Below, one piece after another: positions 23,977 through 32,310 of a DNA stretch of 32,775 bases. Made by a program: the position numbers and the translations under genes. Source of the DNA: a virus; the IMG/VR virus record IMGVR_UViG_3300037517_003599, positions 1 to 32,775 of that record. One strand, given 5' to 3'. The stretch's first letter is position 1, and each line of letters opens with the position of its first letter. The notes beneath the pieces were generated by a model. The model was not told the DNA's origin and ran no database searches. It saw only the letters and a list, made by a program, of their open reading frames with translations.

Positions 23977-26709
23977 ATGGGTATAGAATCTTATGTAAAA
24001 AATGGTGCGAGATGGGATGGAGATACATTCTCATTAAAATATTTTAATGTATCAAGAAATTTCACCATTTTAAAAAAAGGTAAAAATACTATAACATTAA
24101 CTCCCGATCCTATTATAGTAAGAGGATCAAGTATTACAGTAGAATTAATAGATAGAGGTGGAAATAGTATTCCTGTAGAATATTCAAATCAAGTAACCTC
24201 AGATGGAACTATAATATTACAAGTAACTATTACAGACCAAGTATCATCAGGAACAGGTAAATTAATAATATTAGGTCAAGCACTTAGAGATGTTGATACA
24301 GGCAGATTATTAGATCAATCAGGAAGTAATTTAGTTTGGAGAGGGTTAACGCAGATAAAATCTACAGTTGAAGAATTTAAAATTCCAAAAGATACAGAAG
24401 ATATAGTATTCGAGAATAATCCAAAAGATATAAAAGTACGAGTAACTCCAATAGATGTATCGTATAGAGATAAATCAACAGATAGACCAACAATAAAAGC
24501 AGGAGCAGGTAGATTAACCTACTTCCCCGTAATAGAATCAAGTACAACTTCAGATAATATATTAAATAAACCATCTATATTTTCAAGTATAGGTAATAAT
24601 TCTATATCTAAAGTAGAGGAGCAGTCATCTGCAACGGCTTTGACTTCAATATCATCTACTGAGGGAAATCCAACAATTGTTAGTACTTTAGAAGAATTTA
24701 CATCGGATATGGTAGGAGGTACTATAGTAGCAACTCCTATAGTAGAAGATAGAGTTCCTCCAAATTTACAATCAAATATAGGGAGTGTAGCAGAATACTC
24801 AGGAAATATATTAGAGGTTTTAAACTCTACAACTATAGTAGTTGATACATTATTCTTCCATACGATAAATGCAGCATCAACTAAATTTGTTGTAGACTCT
24901 TTCGAGTCTATTGTATATTCTATAAATTTTAATAAAAATGTAAAAACTTCGGAAGGACAGAAAGTTACAGGATACGCAAAGATGTGTTTTGATAATGTAG
25001 CTACATCTAATGGTGTTATAGATAAAGTAAAAGTATCTGCCAAACCTATAGGATCTATTGGAGCACCTATGCTATTAGGTGACTTTGAAGTTATGCCACC
25101 CAATAAGATGCAGGATACAGGTAGTTTTACATTCGATCCTAAATATGGTATTGGGTACAAAAGTGTGGGAGAGGTCACCTCAAGTAACGATATATCAAAC
25201 TACTATGATTATAATGAATATACACTAAATACTAATGCAACATCTAATTCATTCGATAATTATAATTATGAAGTAGTAACAGGAGGTTTATCTGTAGCAA
25301 ATCCATCTCAAAGAAGTTCAAAAGTTACAAATGCAATTAACTTTGAATCACCTTTAGCATCATCCAATGTTACTGCATTATCAGTAAAGGATCAATATTT
25401 AGGATCAGCCAAATCAGGAACTAAGTATAAAATATCTTTAAATGCATTTTCAGAATATGACGCATCAAAGAAACCTCCAACAGCTCAAATATTTATAGAA
25501 GGGCCTTCAATACAAGAGGGAGGGGATACCTCAAATACATTTGGAACTCTTATTGATACGATAGAGGGAGGTAACGGAGAAAGACAAGATAATTTAGAAT
25601 ATTATTTTACAGCAGCATCAGATTCAGATAAGATAAAATTATCATTAGTTTTAAATACAGGTATTTGGGATTTTTCAAATATGAAAGTAGAACCTTCCTC
25701 ACCAACGGGTAATTCACCAAATGAGTTTTGTGTAATGGTTCCATTAGATAATCTACCTGTAAATAAGATAGATGAAGAATATGTTTTTGTTATTGATTTT
25801 TTAGATAAGAATGGAAATCCTACAAATTTAAATATTAATACTCAAAGTATTACTTTGAATAGTAATTCTACTTTAGATGAAAAATTAATAATAAATACCA
25901 TAAATAGTAGTCCTGATTTAAGAAATACTATTATAGGATTAGGATCTCAAGGAGTACAAGGAGTTCAAGGATCCCAAGGATTTCAAGGATATCAAGGATA
26001 TCAAGGTTCACAAGGATATCAAGGTTCTCAGGGAAGGCAAGGTTCTCAAGGTAACCAAGGAAATACAGGACTCCAAGGAGCAACAGGACTCCAAGGAGCA
26101 GTAGGAGCTCAAGGTAATCAAGGATTCCAAGGAATACAAGGAATACAAGGAACACAAGGTTTTCAAGGAAACCAAGGCCCTATAGGTTCACAAGGAGCAA
26201 CAGGAGTAGGACTTCAAGGGTCATCGGGAGTACAAGGATTCCAAGGGAATCAAGGATTCCAAGGAAATACAGGACTTCAAGGATCTTCATCAGACGTTGA
26301 TGTATCTGTTTCAAATTTGATAACAAGATTAGGACAGATTAATACATCCTATACTGTAGGTAACTCAACGGGAGTAACAGCTACTTTTTCAGGTAATGTA
26401 CAAACATCTCAGTTTATAACTGCCGATAACTTTATAACTACGTCAGATAAAAGACTAAAAGAAAATATAAATGAAATATCAAGTAGTTTAGATACATTGA
26501 GTAAATTTAATTCATATACATATATAAAAAATGGTCATAAAGATGCAGGATTTATAGCTCAAGAAGTTTTAGAAGTTATTCCATATATTATACAAGAAGG
26601 TACAGATGGATTCTTAACAATAAAAGATAGAGCTATTATAGCATATTTACATAGTGCAATAATTGAACTTTATCATAAGTTAAAGTGTATAGAAGATAGA
26701 TTAGATTAA
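23977..26709 (+). CDS. Tail fiber protein with collagen-like stalk and S74 self-cleaving chaperone
   Basis: A 910-residue fiber. Residues 1-650 are beta-rich structural domains. Residues 656 to about 770 are about 38 Gly-X-X triplets, mostly G-(F/Y/S/V/I/N)-Q, forming a probable triple-helical stalk. Residues about 815-910 are the peptidase S74 intramolecular chaperone of endosialidase-type fibers: [10 protein letters not shown] with Ser823 and Lys828 as the catalytic dyad (spacing of five as in known members), then AGFIAQEV and the coiled-coil end [16 protein letters not shown]. In known relatives this domain trimerises the fiber and then cuts itself off before Ser823. It is probably host-recognising. 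The next gene starts 1 base after the stop. High confidence for the S74 and collagen-like parts; the receptor is unknown. Confidence 0.85.
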   Translation: MGIESYVKNGARWDGDTFSLKYFNVSRNFTILKKGKNTITLTPDPIIVRGSSITVELIDRGGNSIPVEYSNQVTSDGTIILQVTITDQVSSGTGKLIILGQALRDVDTGRLLDQSGSNLVWRGLTQIKSTVEEFKIPKDTEDIVFENNPKDIKVRVTPIDVSYRDKSTDRPTIKAGAGRLTYFPVIESSTTSDNILNKPSIFSSIGNNSISKVEEQSSATALTSISSTEGNPTIVSTLEEFTSDMVGGTIVATPIVEDRVPPNLQSNIGSVAEYSGNILEVLNSTTIVVDTLFFHTINAASTKFVVDSFESIVYSINFNKNVKTSEGQKVTGYAKMCFDNVATSNGVIDKVKVSAKPIGSIGAPMLLGDFEVMPPNKMQDTGSFTFDPKYGIGYKSVGEVTSSNDISNYYDYNEYTLNTNATSNSFDNYNYEVVTGGLSVANPSQRSSKVTNAINFESPLASSNVTALSVKDQYLGSAKSGTKYKISLNAFSEYDASKKPPTAQIFIEGPSIQEGGDTSNTFGTLIDTIEGGNGERQDNLEYYFTAASDSDKIKLSLVLNTGIWDFSNMKVEPSSPTGNSPNEFCVMVPLDNLPVNKIDEEYVFVIDFLDKNGNPTNLNINTQSITLNSNSTLDEKLIINTINSSPDLRNTIIGLGSQGVQGVQGSQGFQGYQGYQGSQGYQGSQGRQGSQGNQGNTGLQGATGLQGAVGAQGNQGFQGIQGIQGTQGFQGNQGPIGSQGATGVGLQGSSGVQGFQGNQGFQGNTGLQGSSSDVDVSVSNLITRLGQINTSYTVGNSTGVTATFSGNVQTSQFITADNFITTSDKRLKENINEISSSLDTLSKFNSYTYIKNGHKDAGFIAQEVLEVIPYIIQEGTDGFLTIKDRAIIAYLHSAIIELYHKLKCIEDRLD
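25942..26283 (+). repeat. Collagen-like GXQ coding repeat
   Basis: A tandem array of about 38 nine-base units centred on GGA-NNN-CAA, with some GGA-GCA-ACA (GAT) variants and one short break near 26207-26212 (GVGLQG). Glutamine at the third position of most triplets is unusual compared with animal collagen (Pro or Hyp), but is common in phage collagen-like stalks. Confidence 0.9.
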
Positions 26710-26710
26710 T

Positions 26711-27742
26711 ATGACAGTTCCTATATCAGGTTCTTTTTCTATGTTTGGAATATTGGATGCTACTACTATAGCAGGAGCTATATATTCGCATGGAGGATCC
26801 GTATCAGGAATAAATAATTTTAATCAATTAATATCACAATCAGTAGCTGCTTATTTTGACCCTGTGTATGCAGGAGTAATTGTTAATCCAATAGTAGATG
26901 TTTATAATACGGAACAATTTAGAAATTATCCAAAAGCAACAGCTACACCAACACCAACACCAACACCTGCTACTACACCAACACCTACGCCTACTATAAC
27001 GCCTACACCTACTGTAACACCTACGCCAACATCAACACCTACACGTACACCTACCCCAACTCCATGTCCTCTATATGGTACTTTCTTATATTCTTATCAA
27101 GAATGTATTGGATATGATTTATATACTTACTATGTATATGCTAATGGTTCTTGTGGTACATTTACGCAAGTAGTAAATATAGAATATAATTCATATTCTT
27201 GTGGATTCCCAACTCCTACACCTACACCTACACCAACGATTACACCTACACCAACACGTACAGCCACACCTACACCTACACCAACGATTACGCCTACACC
27301 TACTATTACACCTACGCCAACATCAACACCAACGATTACGCCTACACCTACTATTACACCTACGCCAACATCAACACCAACGATTACGCCTACACCTACT
27401 ATTACACCTACGCCTACGCCTACACCAACGATTACACCTACACCAACGATTACGCCAACGCCAACACCTACACCAACGATTACGCCTACACCAACACCTA
27501 CACCTACACCTTCATGTACTTGTTGGTCTTTTGAAAATGTAGGAGGAACTGTAGCAAATGTTTCATATGATGGATGTGGAATAGGTTCGACTCAAACTAA
27601 TATAGATATTGGAGATATAATATATAAATGTGTTACGTATGGAACAACTCCTACTCAAAATAGTGGAACTGTTGATATAACACCTTTATACACATCTTGT
27701 GATATTGATAGCGATTGCAGTGGTGGTGGCGGTGGTATATAA
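26711..27742 (+). CDS. Thr-Pro-rich fiber-associated protein
   Basis: A 343-residue protein. Residues 1-76 form a folded N-terminal domain ([34 protein letters not shown]). Residues 77-118 are a first Thr-Pro tract. Residues about 119-165 are a small domain with Cys and Tyr ([23 protein letters not shown]). Residues 167-267 are a second tract of about 100 residues, almost all TPTPT or TITPT. Residues 269-343 are a Cys-containing C-terminal domain ending SGGGGGI. It lies 1 base after the tail fiber stop and 34 bases before the glycosyltransferase cluster. The composition resembles glycosylated linkers of secreted proteins, making it the best candidate acceptor for the downstream enzymes (inference). 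A virion location is inferred from the related tracts in the baseplate-block proteins. Confidence 0.6.
   Translation: MTVPISGSFSMFGILDATTIAGAIYSHGGSVSGINNFNQLISQSVAAYFDPVYAGVIVNPIVDVYNTEQFRNYPKATATPTPTPTPATTPTPTPTITPTPTVTPTPTSTPTRTPTPTPCPLYGTFLYSYQECIGYDLYTYYVYANGSCGTFTQVVNIEYNSYSCGFPTPTPTPTPTITPTPTRTATPTPTPTITPTPTITPTPTSTPTITPTPTITPTPTSTPTITPTPTITPTPTPTPTITPTPTITPTPTPTPTITPTPTPTPTPSCTCWSFENVGGTVANVSYDGCGIGSTQTNIDIGDIIYKCVTYGTTPTQNSGTVDITPLYTSCDIDSDCSGGGGGI
27290..27433 (+). repeat. 48-bp tandem repeat coding for [16 protein letters not shown]
   Basis: Three units of 48 bases (27290-27337, 27338-27385, 27386-27433). The first two are identical by eye and the third is diverged near its end. 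They lie inside the longer Thr-Pro tract (27209-27511), built of ACA-CCA / ACG-CCT type codon pairs. Such arrays change copy number easily by slippage or recombination. Confidence 0.88.
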
Positions 27743-27772
27743 TTGAAATTTACATATATTAATATACTTTTA
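27743..27772 (+). promoter_or_regulatory. Weak candidate promoter before the glycosyltransferase cluster
   Basis: TTG at 27743-27745, a 19-base spacer and TACTTTTA at 27765-27772 fit the Bacteroidetes TTG-N17-23-TAnnTTTG pattern except for the last base. Transcription would begin at or within a few bases of the ATG at 27777, giving a nearly leaderless message, which weakens the call. Confidence 0.2.
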
Positions 27773-27776
27773 AATT

Positions 27777-29018
27777 ATGAGTAATATTTTCGTTCAAATC
27801 GCAAGTTATAGAGATTTGCAATTGATTCCGACAGTTGAAGATATGATATCAAAAGCTAAAAATCCACAAAATTTAGTTTTTGGAATATGTTGGCAATACG
27901 GAGAAGAAGAGGATATAAATTATTTTGATAATAGAGATAATTTTAAAATAAAAAAGTATCACTATTCACAAAGTAAAGGATTAGGATGGGCAAGATCTGA
28001 AACAAATAATTTATATGATGGAGAAACTTATACTTTACAAATAGATTCACATCATAGATTTATTCAAGATTGGGATGAAATAGTATTAGAAGATTTTAAT
28101 CAGGCATTAAAATATAGTTCAAAGCCTATACTAACAACATATTGCACTCCATTTGATCCTAATGAATCAGAAGATTCTCGGATACAAATTCCATGTTTGA
28201 TGTCACAATATGAATTTAGTAATGATAAATTATTAATGAGTATGCCTTGGTATATACAAGATTATCAAAGTAGGAATACTATAATTAGGGCAAGAACTAT
28301 CAGTGGTCATTTTTATTTTACTTTTGGAAAATTTGTGGAAGATGTTCCATATGATCCTGAAATATATTTTGGAGGATATACTGAAGAAACAACAATGAGT
28401 TTAAGAGCATTTACTCATGGTTATGATATATTTAGTCCATATAGAATGGTTATGTGGCATGAGTATACGAGAAGCTACAGACCAAAACATTGGGAAGACC
28501 ATGGTACTAAAAGTACAACAGATAAAACAAGTACAGAAAGAGATATATTTGCAAGAAATAAAACGAGACAATTATTTGGTCAAGATGATTATGGTATAGA
28601 CATAGATAATCAATATGGATTAGGTAAAGAAAGAACTTTACATGATTATGAAGTTTACGGTGGTTTTGATTTTAAAAATTGTTTAATTCAGAGATATACT
28701 TTAGATGTAAATGAACCTCCAAATCCAATACCTTGGGAAGATAATTTTATTAAAACAGAGTATACTTTAGATTGTGTTTGGGATTTAGAATTTTTTAGAA
28801 ATCTAAATTTTAATAAACCTAAGTTTTTAACATTAGGCATTCACTCAGATTCAGACGAAATTTATAGAAAAGATTTTACAGATGATTCTTATATAAATTT
28901 AAGAACTAATTTCTATGAAGCAAAAATATATTCCGAAAAAGAACCTAAGAAAATAGTTATGTATCTATATGATGAAGATAAAGGTTGGAGTGAAAGATAT
29001 GAAAAATTATTTATATGA
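27777..29018 (+). CDS. GT60-like (Skp1-type) peptide GlcNAc transferase
   Basis: A 413-residue glycosyltransferase resembling the GlcNAc family (GT60), whose founding member adds alpha-GlcNAc from UDP-GlcNAc to a hydroxyproline of the protein Skp1 in Dictyostelium. The evidence is IFVQIASYRD at residues 4-13, a KGLGWARSE stretch near residues 67-75, then TLQIDSHHRF with Asp90-Ser91-His92 as the expected nucleotide-sugar metal site, followed by a WDE. A later 'FGGYTEETTMSLRAFTHGYDIFSPYRMVMWHEY' type region is also typical of the family. The last 120 residues are less conserved. There is no signal peptide or membrane anchor, so it acts in the cytoplasm. Its stop overlaps the next start (ATGA). 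Family call fairly sure; donor and acceptor are inferred. Confidence 0.75.
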   Translation: MSNIFVQIASYRDLQLIPTVEDMISKAKNPQNLVFGICWQYGEEEDINYFDNRDNFKIKKYHYSQSKGLGWARSETNNLYDGETYTLQIDSHHRFIQDWDEIVLEDFNQALKYSSKPILTTYCTPFDPNESEDSRIQIPCLMSQYEFSNDKLLMSMPWYIQDYQSRNTIIRARTISGHFYFTFGKFVEDVPYDPEIYFGGYTEETTMSLRAFTHGYDIFSPYRMVMWHEYTRSYRPKHWEDHGTKSTTDKTSTERDIFARNKTRQLFGQDDYGIDIDNQYGLGKERTLHDYEVYGGFDFKNCLIQRYTLDVNEPPNPIPWEDNFIKTEYTLDCVWDLEFFRNLNFNKPKFLTLGIHSDSDEIYRKDFTDDSYINLRTNFYEAKIYSEKEPKKIVMYLYDEDKGWSERYEKLFI

Positions 29019-30196
29019 GAATATTATTCATAGTAATTGGAAATAGTAGGCGAAGTAATTATCTAAACGGATATAATTTAAGATATGGAGGAGGAGGAGG
29101 ATCAGGTACTGATAGTAGTTCAATATTAGTAGCTGAGTACTTATCTAAATTAGGTAATGAAGTTGTAGTGTGTACAGATGCTTTAGAAAAAAATTTGGAA
29201 GATGAATACTCCAAAAAAACTAAAAATATATTAGGAGATAAGTACTATGGAGTACATTATACTAATATAAATTTAGATGGAATAGAGAATAAAACTTTTG
29301 ATATATTGGTTAGTATGTTATGGTTTGAAGACTATGATAAGTTACCTATAAAAGTCACTAAATCTATAATATATTGGTCTCATATGCAATGGATTTATGG
29401 TATAGACAATATTATAAATTATGCAATAAAAAATGATTTATCTATAAGAATAGTTCATATATCTAAATGGGAAAAATATATGAACTCAGAAGTAGTAAAT
29501 CATATAAAAAACAAATATATAGGTTTAGATATAGATTCAGCATTGATACCAAATCCTGTAATGGATGATATTATTAATGAAGTATTAGCTACTAAACCTA
29601 TTAGAAATAAGCATAAATTCATATTCCATGCGTCATGGGCAAGGGGAGGTAATGTAGCCTTAGAAGCAGTCAGACAATTAGATTATCCTGATAAAGAATT
29701 TCACTCATTTGATTATTTAATGAGCATACATCCTCATCAAGATTCTTTTTTTTATTTACATAATGGAGTTGATAAAAAAACACTATTTACACATTTAGCA
29801 GAGAGTGAATATTTTTTATATCCTTTATATACACCATATCAAGATGTTCATAAAGATACTTTTTCATGTGTTGTTGCTGAAGCAATTGCTTTGGGTGTAA
29901 TTCCCATAACATATAGATTAGGAGCATTACCTGAATATTTTGAAGATTATTGTATTTGGGTAGATCCTCCCGATGGAATAAGTTTAGAAGATATGCAAAA
30001 AGAACCATTATCAAAAGATATTGATGGTCACTTTAAAAATAATATATCAAAATTAATTGAAAAAATTGTATATTTAGAAAATAATATTTCTATAAAGGAA
30101 AATATTAGAAAAAGTGGCAGTGACTATATTATGTCAAAATTTAATATAATTATGATTGGTAATAAGTGGTTAAAATTAATAGATAGTATAATGTAA
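29015..30196 (+). CDS. GT4-type (GT-B) glycosyltransferase
   Basis: A 393-residue glycosyltransferase with two Rossmann-like halves. The N-terminus (MRILFIVIGNSRR, then a Gly-rich loop RYGGGGGSGTDSSS before a helix) is typical of GT-B acceptor domains. The C-terminal half has the retaining GT4-like donor site: ESEYFLYPLYTPYQDVHKDTFSCVVAEAIALGVIPITYRLGALPE, where the Glu in VVAEA and the following G-x-P/I-T strand bind the nucleotide sugar. The length fits the family. It overlaps the GT60-like gene by 4 bases and the next gene by 1 base (TAATG), so all three are probably translationally coupled. Sugar donor and acceptor cannot be read from the sequence. Confidence 0.75.
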   Translation: MRILFIVIGNSRRSNYLNGYNLRYGGGGGSGTDSSSILVAEYLSKLGNEVVVCTDALEKNLEDEYSKKTKNILGDKYYGVHYTNINLDGIENKTFDILVSMLWFEDYDKLPIKVTKSIIYWSHMQWIYGIDNIINYAIKNDLSIRIVHISKWEKYMNSEVVNHIKNKYIGLDIDSALIPNPVMDDIINEVLATKPIRNKHKFIFHASWARGGNVALEAVRQLDYPDKEFHSFDYLMSIHPHQDSFFYLHNGVDKKTLFTHLAESEYFLYPLYTPYQDVHKDTFSCVVAEAIALGVIPITYRLGALPEYFEDYCIWVDPPDGISLEDMQKEPLSKDIDGHFKNNISKLIEKIVYLENNISIKENIRKSGSDYIMSKFNIIMIGNKWLKLIDSIM

Positions 30197-30858
30197 TGAA
30201 AATAGAAAATTTCTTTGAAAAAGGTTACTATATAAATTTAGACAGGAGAGAAGATCGGAGATTAGAGTTTGAGTCTGAAATGAAAACTTATGGATTAGAT
30301 ACATTTTTTGAAAGAGTTTCAGCTGAGGATTCTATTAATGAATCATGTTACATAAGAAAACATCATTATTGTGCATTAACCTATTACAAATTATTTGAAA
30401 AAGTTTATGATAAAGGGTATGAAAATGTAGTTATCTTTGAGGATGATGCTTACTTTTATAATCATTCAGAAACTATATTAGGATATAATCTTGTTTGTGA
30501 TACCTTGGATGAATTGCAAGATTTTCCTGATTGGGATATGGTATATTTCGGAGGACATCCTGTTCATGAAGTTGATATAGTTTCAAAAACTCTTATGAGA
30601 GCTCCTACAATACTAACAACACATGCAGTTGGTTATAGAAGAAATGTTATAAAATTAATATTAGATACATACAAACCTTTCAATGAATCTGCAATAGATG
30701 GATGGTTAGGTCAAAGACATTATATAGTTAAATACTTAACTAATCCTATTGCAGTATGTCAGAGACATAGTAAAAGTGATTTAGATGCTTGGGGAAATTC
30801 TGTAGATGTGTATATGTTTAAACAAAGCTATAATTTAGTTAAAAAAAATTATAAATAA
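30196..30858 (+). CDS. GT25-family glycosyltransferase
   Basis: A 220-residue glycosyltransferase of family GT25, which includes bacterial LPS beta-galactosyltransferases and animal procollagen galactosyltransferases. The diagnostic opening is YYINLDRREDRR (residues 11-22), then ERVSAEDS, and the metal-binding VVIFEDDAYF with Glu82-Asp83-Asp84. Later landmarks are DMVYFGG, HAVGYRRN and AIDGWLGQ, which match GT25 order. The length matches short bacterial members. It begins at a TAATG overlap with the preceding glycosyltransferase. Galactosyl transfer is the best guess from the family and agrees with a UDP-galactopyranose mutase gene at the end of the cluster. The acceptor is unknown. Confidence 0.8.
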   Translation: MKIENFFEKGYYINLDRREDRRLEFESEMKTYGLDTFFERVSAEDSINESCYIRKHHYCALTYYKLFEKVYDKGYENVVIFEDDAYFYNHSETILGYNLVCDTLDELQDFPDWDMVYFGGHPVHEVDIVSKTLMRAPTILTTHAVGYRRNVIKLILDTYKPFNESAIDGWLGQRHYIVKYLTNPIAVCQRHSKSDLDAWGNSVDVYMFKQSYNLVKKNYK

Positions 30859-31673
30859 TGTCATATTTTATTGCACCAAGACTTCAAGGTAGAACAGGTA
30901 ATGTTATGTTTCAAATAGCTAATGCATATGCAAAGTCTTTAGAATATAGTATTCCATTAATAGTACCATCAGAAGAATCAGCTGTAGATCACCTTTCTCA
31001 AAATATTTTAAGAAATTTCAAATTTGAAAAAATTGATTATAATATTTTAGATAACTATAAAACTATTGAATCAACTTTTCATTATCAAGATTTAGAAGCT
31101 CCATCATATGATAAACCAACAAGATATGTTGGTTGGTTTCAATCTGAAAAATATTTTAAAAAATATTACGAAAATATTAGAAATGCCTATTATCCAACTG
31201 ATGAATTTATAAATAAAATTCACAATGATTTTAATTATATAGATGATGATGTATGTGCTATAAATGTTAGAAGAGGAGATTATTTGCATTTCCCAACAAG
31301 GCATCCTGTAGTAACTAAAGATTATATTATAGAATCTTTAAAATTAGTTCCTAAATGTAAAAAATATTTTATTCTGAGTGATGATATACCATGGTGTAAA
31401 GAAAATCTAAAAATAGATAATTCTATATTTATTGAAAACTATTGGGATTGGAAAGGACTTTGGTTAATGTCTCAATGTACTTATTTTATTATTTCAAATT
31501 CAACATATTCGTGGTGGGGTGCATATCTTTCTAAAAAACCTAATAAAAAAGTAATAGCTCCGAGTACATGGTTTGGGCCTGATATTCCTGAAAAAATTGA
31601 TGATATATATTGTGATGGTTGGATAAAAGTGGATACTAAATATTCAGATGGGAAAATTATATTAAATATATAA
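30858..31673 (+). CDS. GT11-family alpha-1,2-fucosyltransferase-like protein
   Basis: A 271-residue protein of the GT11 family, which transfers fucose from GDP-fucose to galactose in O-antigens and other glycans. Evidence: LQGRTGNVMFQIANAYA (residues 9-25, the N-terminal GT11 motif), INVRRGDY (135-142, the GDP-binding HxRRGDY motif, here with Asn in place of His), FILSDDIPWC, and ISNSTYSWWGAYL (212-224). All are in the usual order and the length is typical. It joins the previous gene by TAATG and the next by a 3-base gap. The host presumably supplies GDP-fucose, since no fucose-synthesis gene is visible here. Good confidence for family. Confidence 0.82.
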   Translation: MSYFIAPRLQGRTGNVMFQIANAYAKSLEYSIPLIVPSEESAVDHLSQNILRNFKFEKIDYNILDNYKTIESTFHYQDLEAPSYDKPTRYVGWFQSEKYFKKYYENIRNAYYPTDEFINKIHNDFNYIDDDVCAINVRRGDYLHFPTRHPVVTKDYIIESLKLVPKCKKYFILSDDIPWCKENLKIDNSIFIENYWDWKGLWLMSQCTYFIISNSTYSWWGAYLSKKPNKKVIAPSTWFGPDIPEKIDDIYCDGWIKVDTKYSDGKIILNI

Positions 31674-31676
31674 TAT

Positions 31677-32297
31677 ATGAATACATTAGTAGTTATATCA
31701 AAATATAATGAGTATTCAGATTGGATTAATGAAATTAAGCATAATGTATTAGTATACGATAAATCTGAAAATCCTATAAAGAATTCTATTCAAAGACCTA
31801 ATATAGGGAGAGAGGCTGAAACTTTATTATATTATATTATTAATAATTATTATAATTTACCTGAAATAACTATATTTTTACAAGGAGATCCAAGATCTAA
31901 TCCCATATCTTATACATATCAAGAAGTATTAAATATAATAAATAGTAATCATAAATATGAATTAAAAAATATATGTACTTTTGATGGTATATGCAATTTA
32001 AAACAGTATTGGTTAAAAAGTTGTTATGTATTAAATAATATTCTTTTTGATAATAACAGTATTGTAAAATATAGTTCAGGATGTCAATACATTATTCCAA
32101 GTAACAGCATTACACAAAGACCTATTGAATTGTATAAATTATTATATAATAAAATTTTGCAATATGGTGATAAGCCGTTAAATGATAAAAAAGAAAATTT
32201 GGAAGATGGTATAGATGCTTGGACATTAGAGTTGATATGGGGAAGTATATTTGATACAAATATGCCATTAAAAGATAATTATCATTTATTTTTATAA
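31677..32297 (+). CDS. DUF3431-like protein, probably a glycosyltransferase-related enzyme
   Basis: A 206-residue protein resembling the DUF3431 family: LVVISKYNEYSDW at the start, then VLVYDKS, RPNIGREAETLLYYIINNY, LPEITIFLQGDP. This 'NE..W...YNK...NxGRE..TyL.yI..nY..LP....F.QG' pattern is common in proteins found in glycan gene clusters of bacteria, algae and fungi. No enzyme activity is known to me. Its place between the GT11 gene and the mutase gene, in the same strand and spacing style, supports a role in making or attaching the same glycan. The first 100 residues support the family call; the C-terminal half is not distinctive. Confidence 0.6.
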   Translation: MNTLVVISKYNEYSDWINEIKHNVLVYDKSENPIKNSIQRPNIGREAETLLYYIINNYYNLPEITIFLQGDPRSNPISYTYQEVLNIINSNHKYELKNICTFDGICNLKQYWLKSCYVLNNILFDNNSIVKYSSGCQYIIPSNSITQRPIELYKLLYNKILQYGDKPLNDKKENLEDGIDAWTLELIWGSIFDTNMPLKDNYHLFL

Positions 32298-32310
32298 AAT
32301 CATATAGTAT

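Noticed and set aside
24519-25178. Open frame of 219 codons on the minus strand
   Set aside because: It lies wholly inside the tail fiber gene, has a low-complexity composition typical of an antisense shadow, and resembles no family. No other gene in the window is on this strand.
27199-27542. Two extra + strand open frames rich in Tyr-Thr and His-Leu repeats
   Set aside because: They are frame shadows of the Thr-Pro codon repeats of the 343-residue gene; a regular repeat keeps all frames open.
3336-27742. Diversity-generating retroelement acting on the fiber genes
   Set aside because: No reverse transcriptase gene and no template/variable repeat pair with adenine-directed changes were found in the window. 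The similar segments are linkers and domains with ordinary substitutions.
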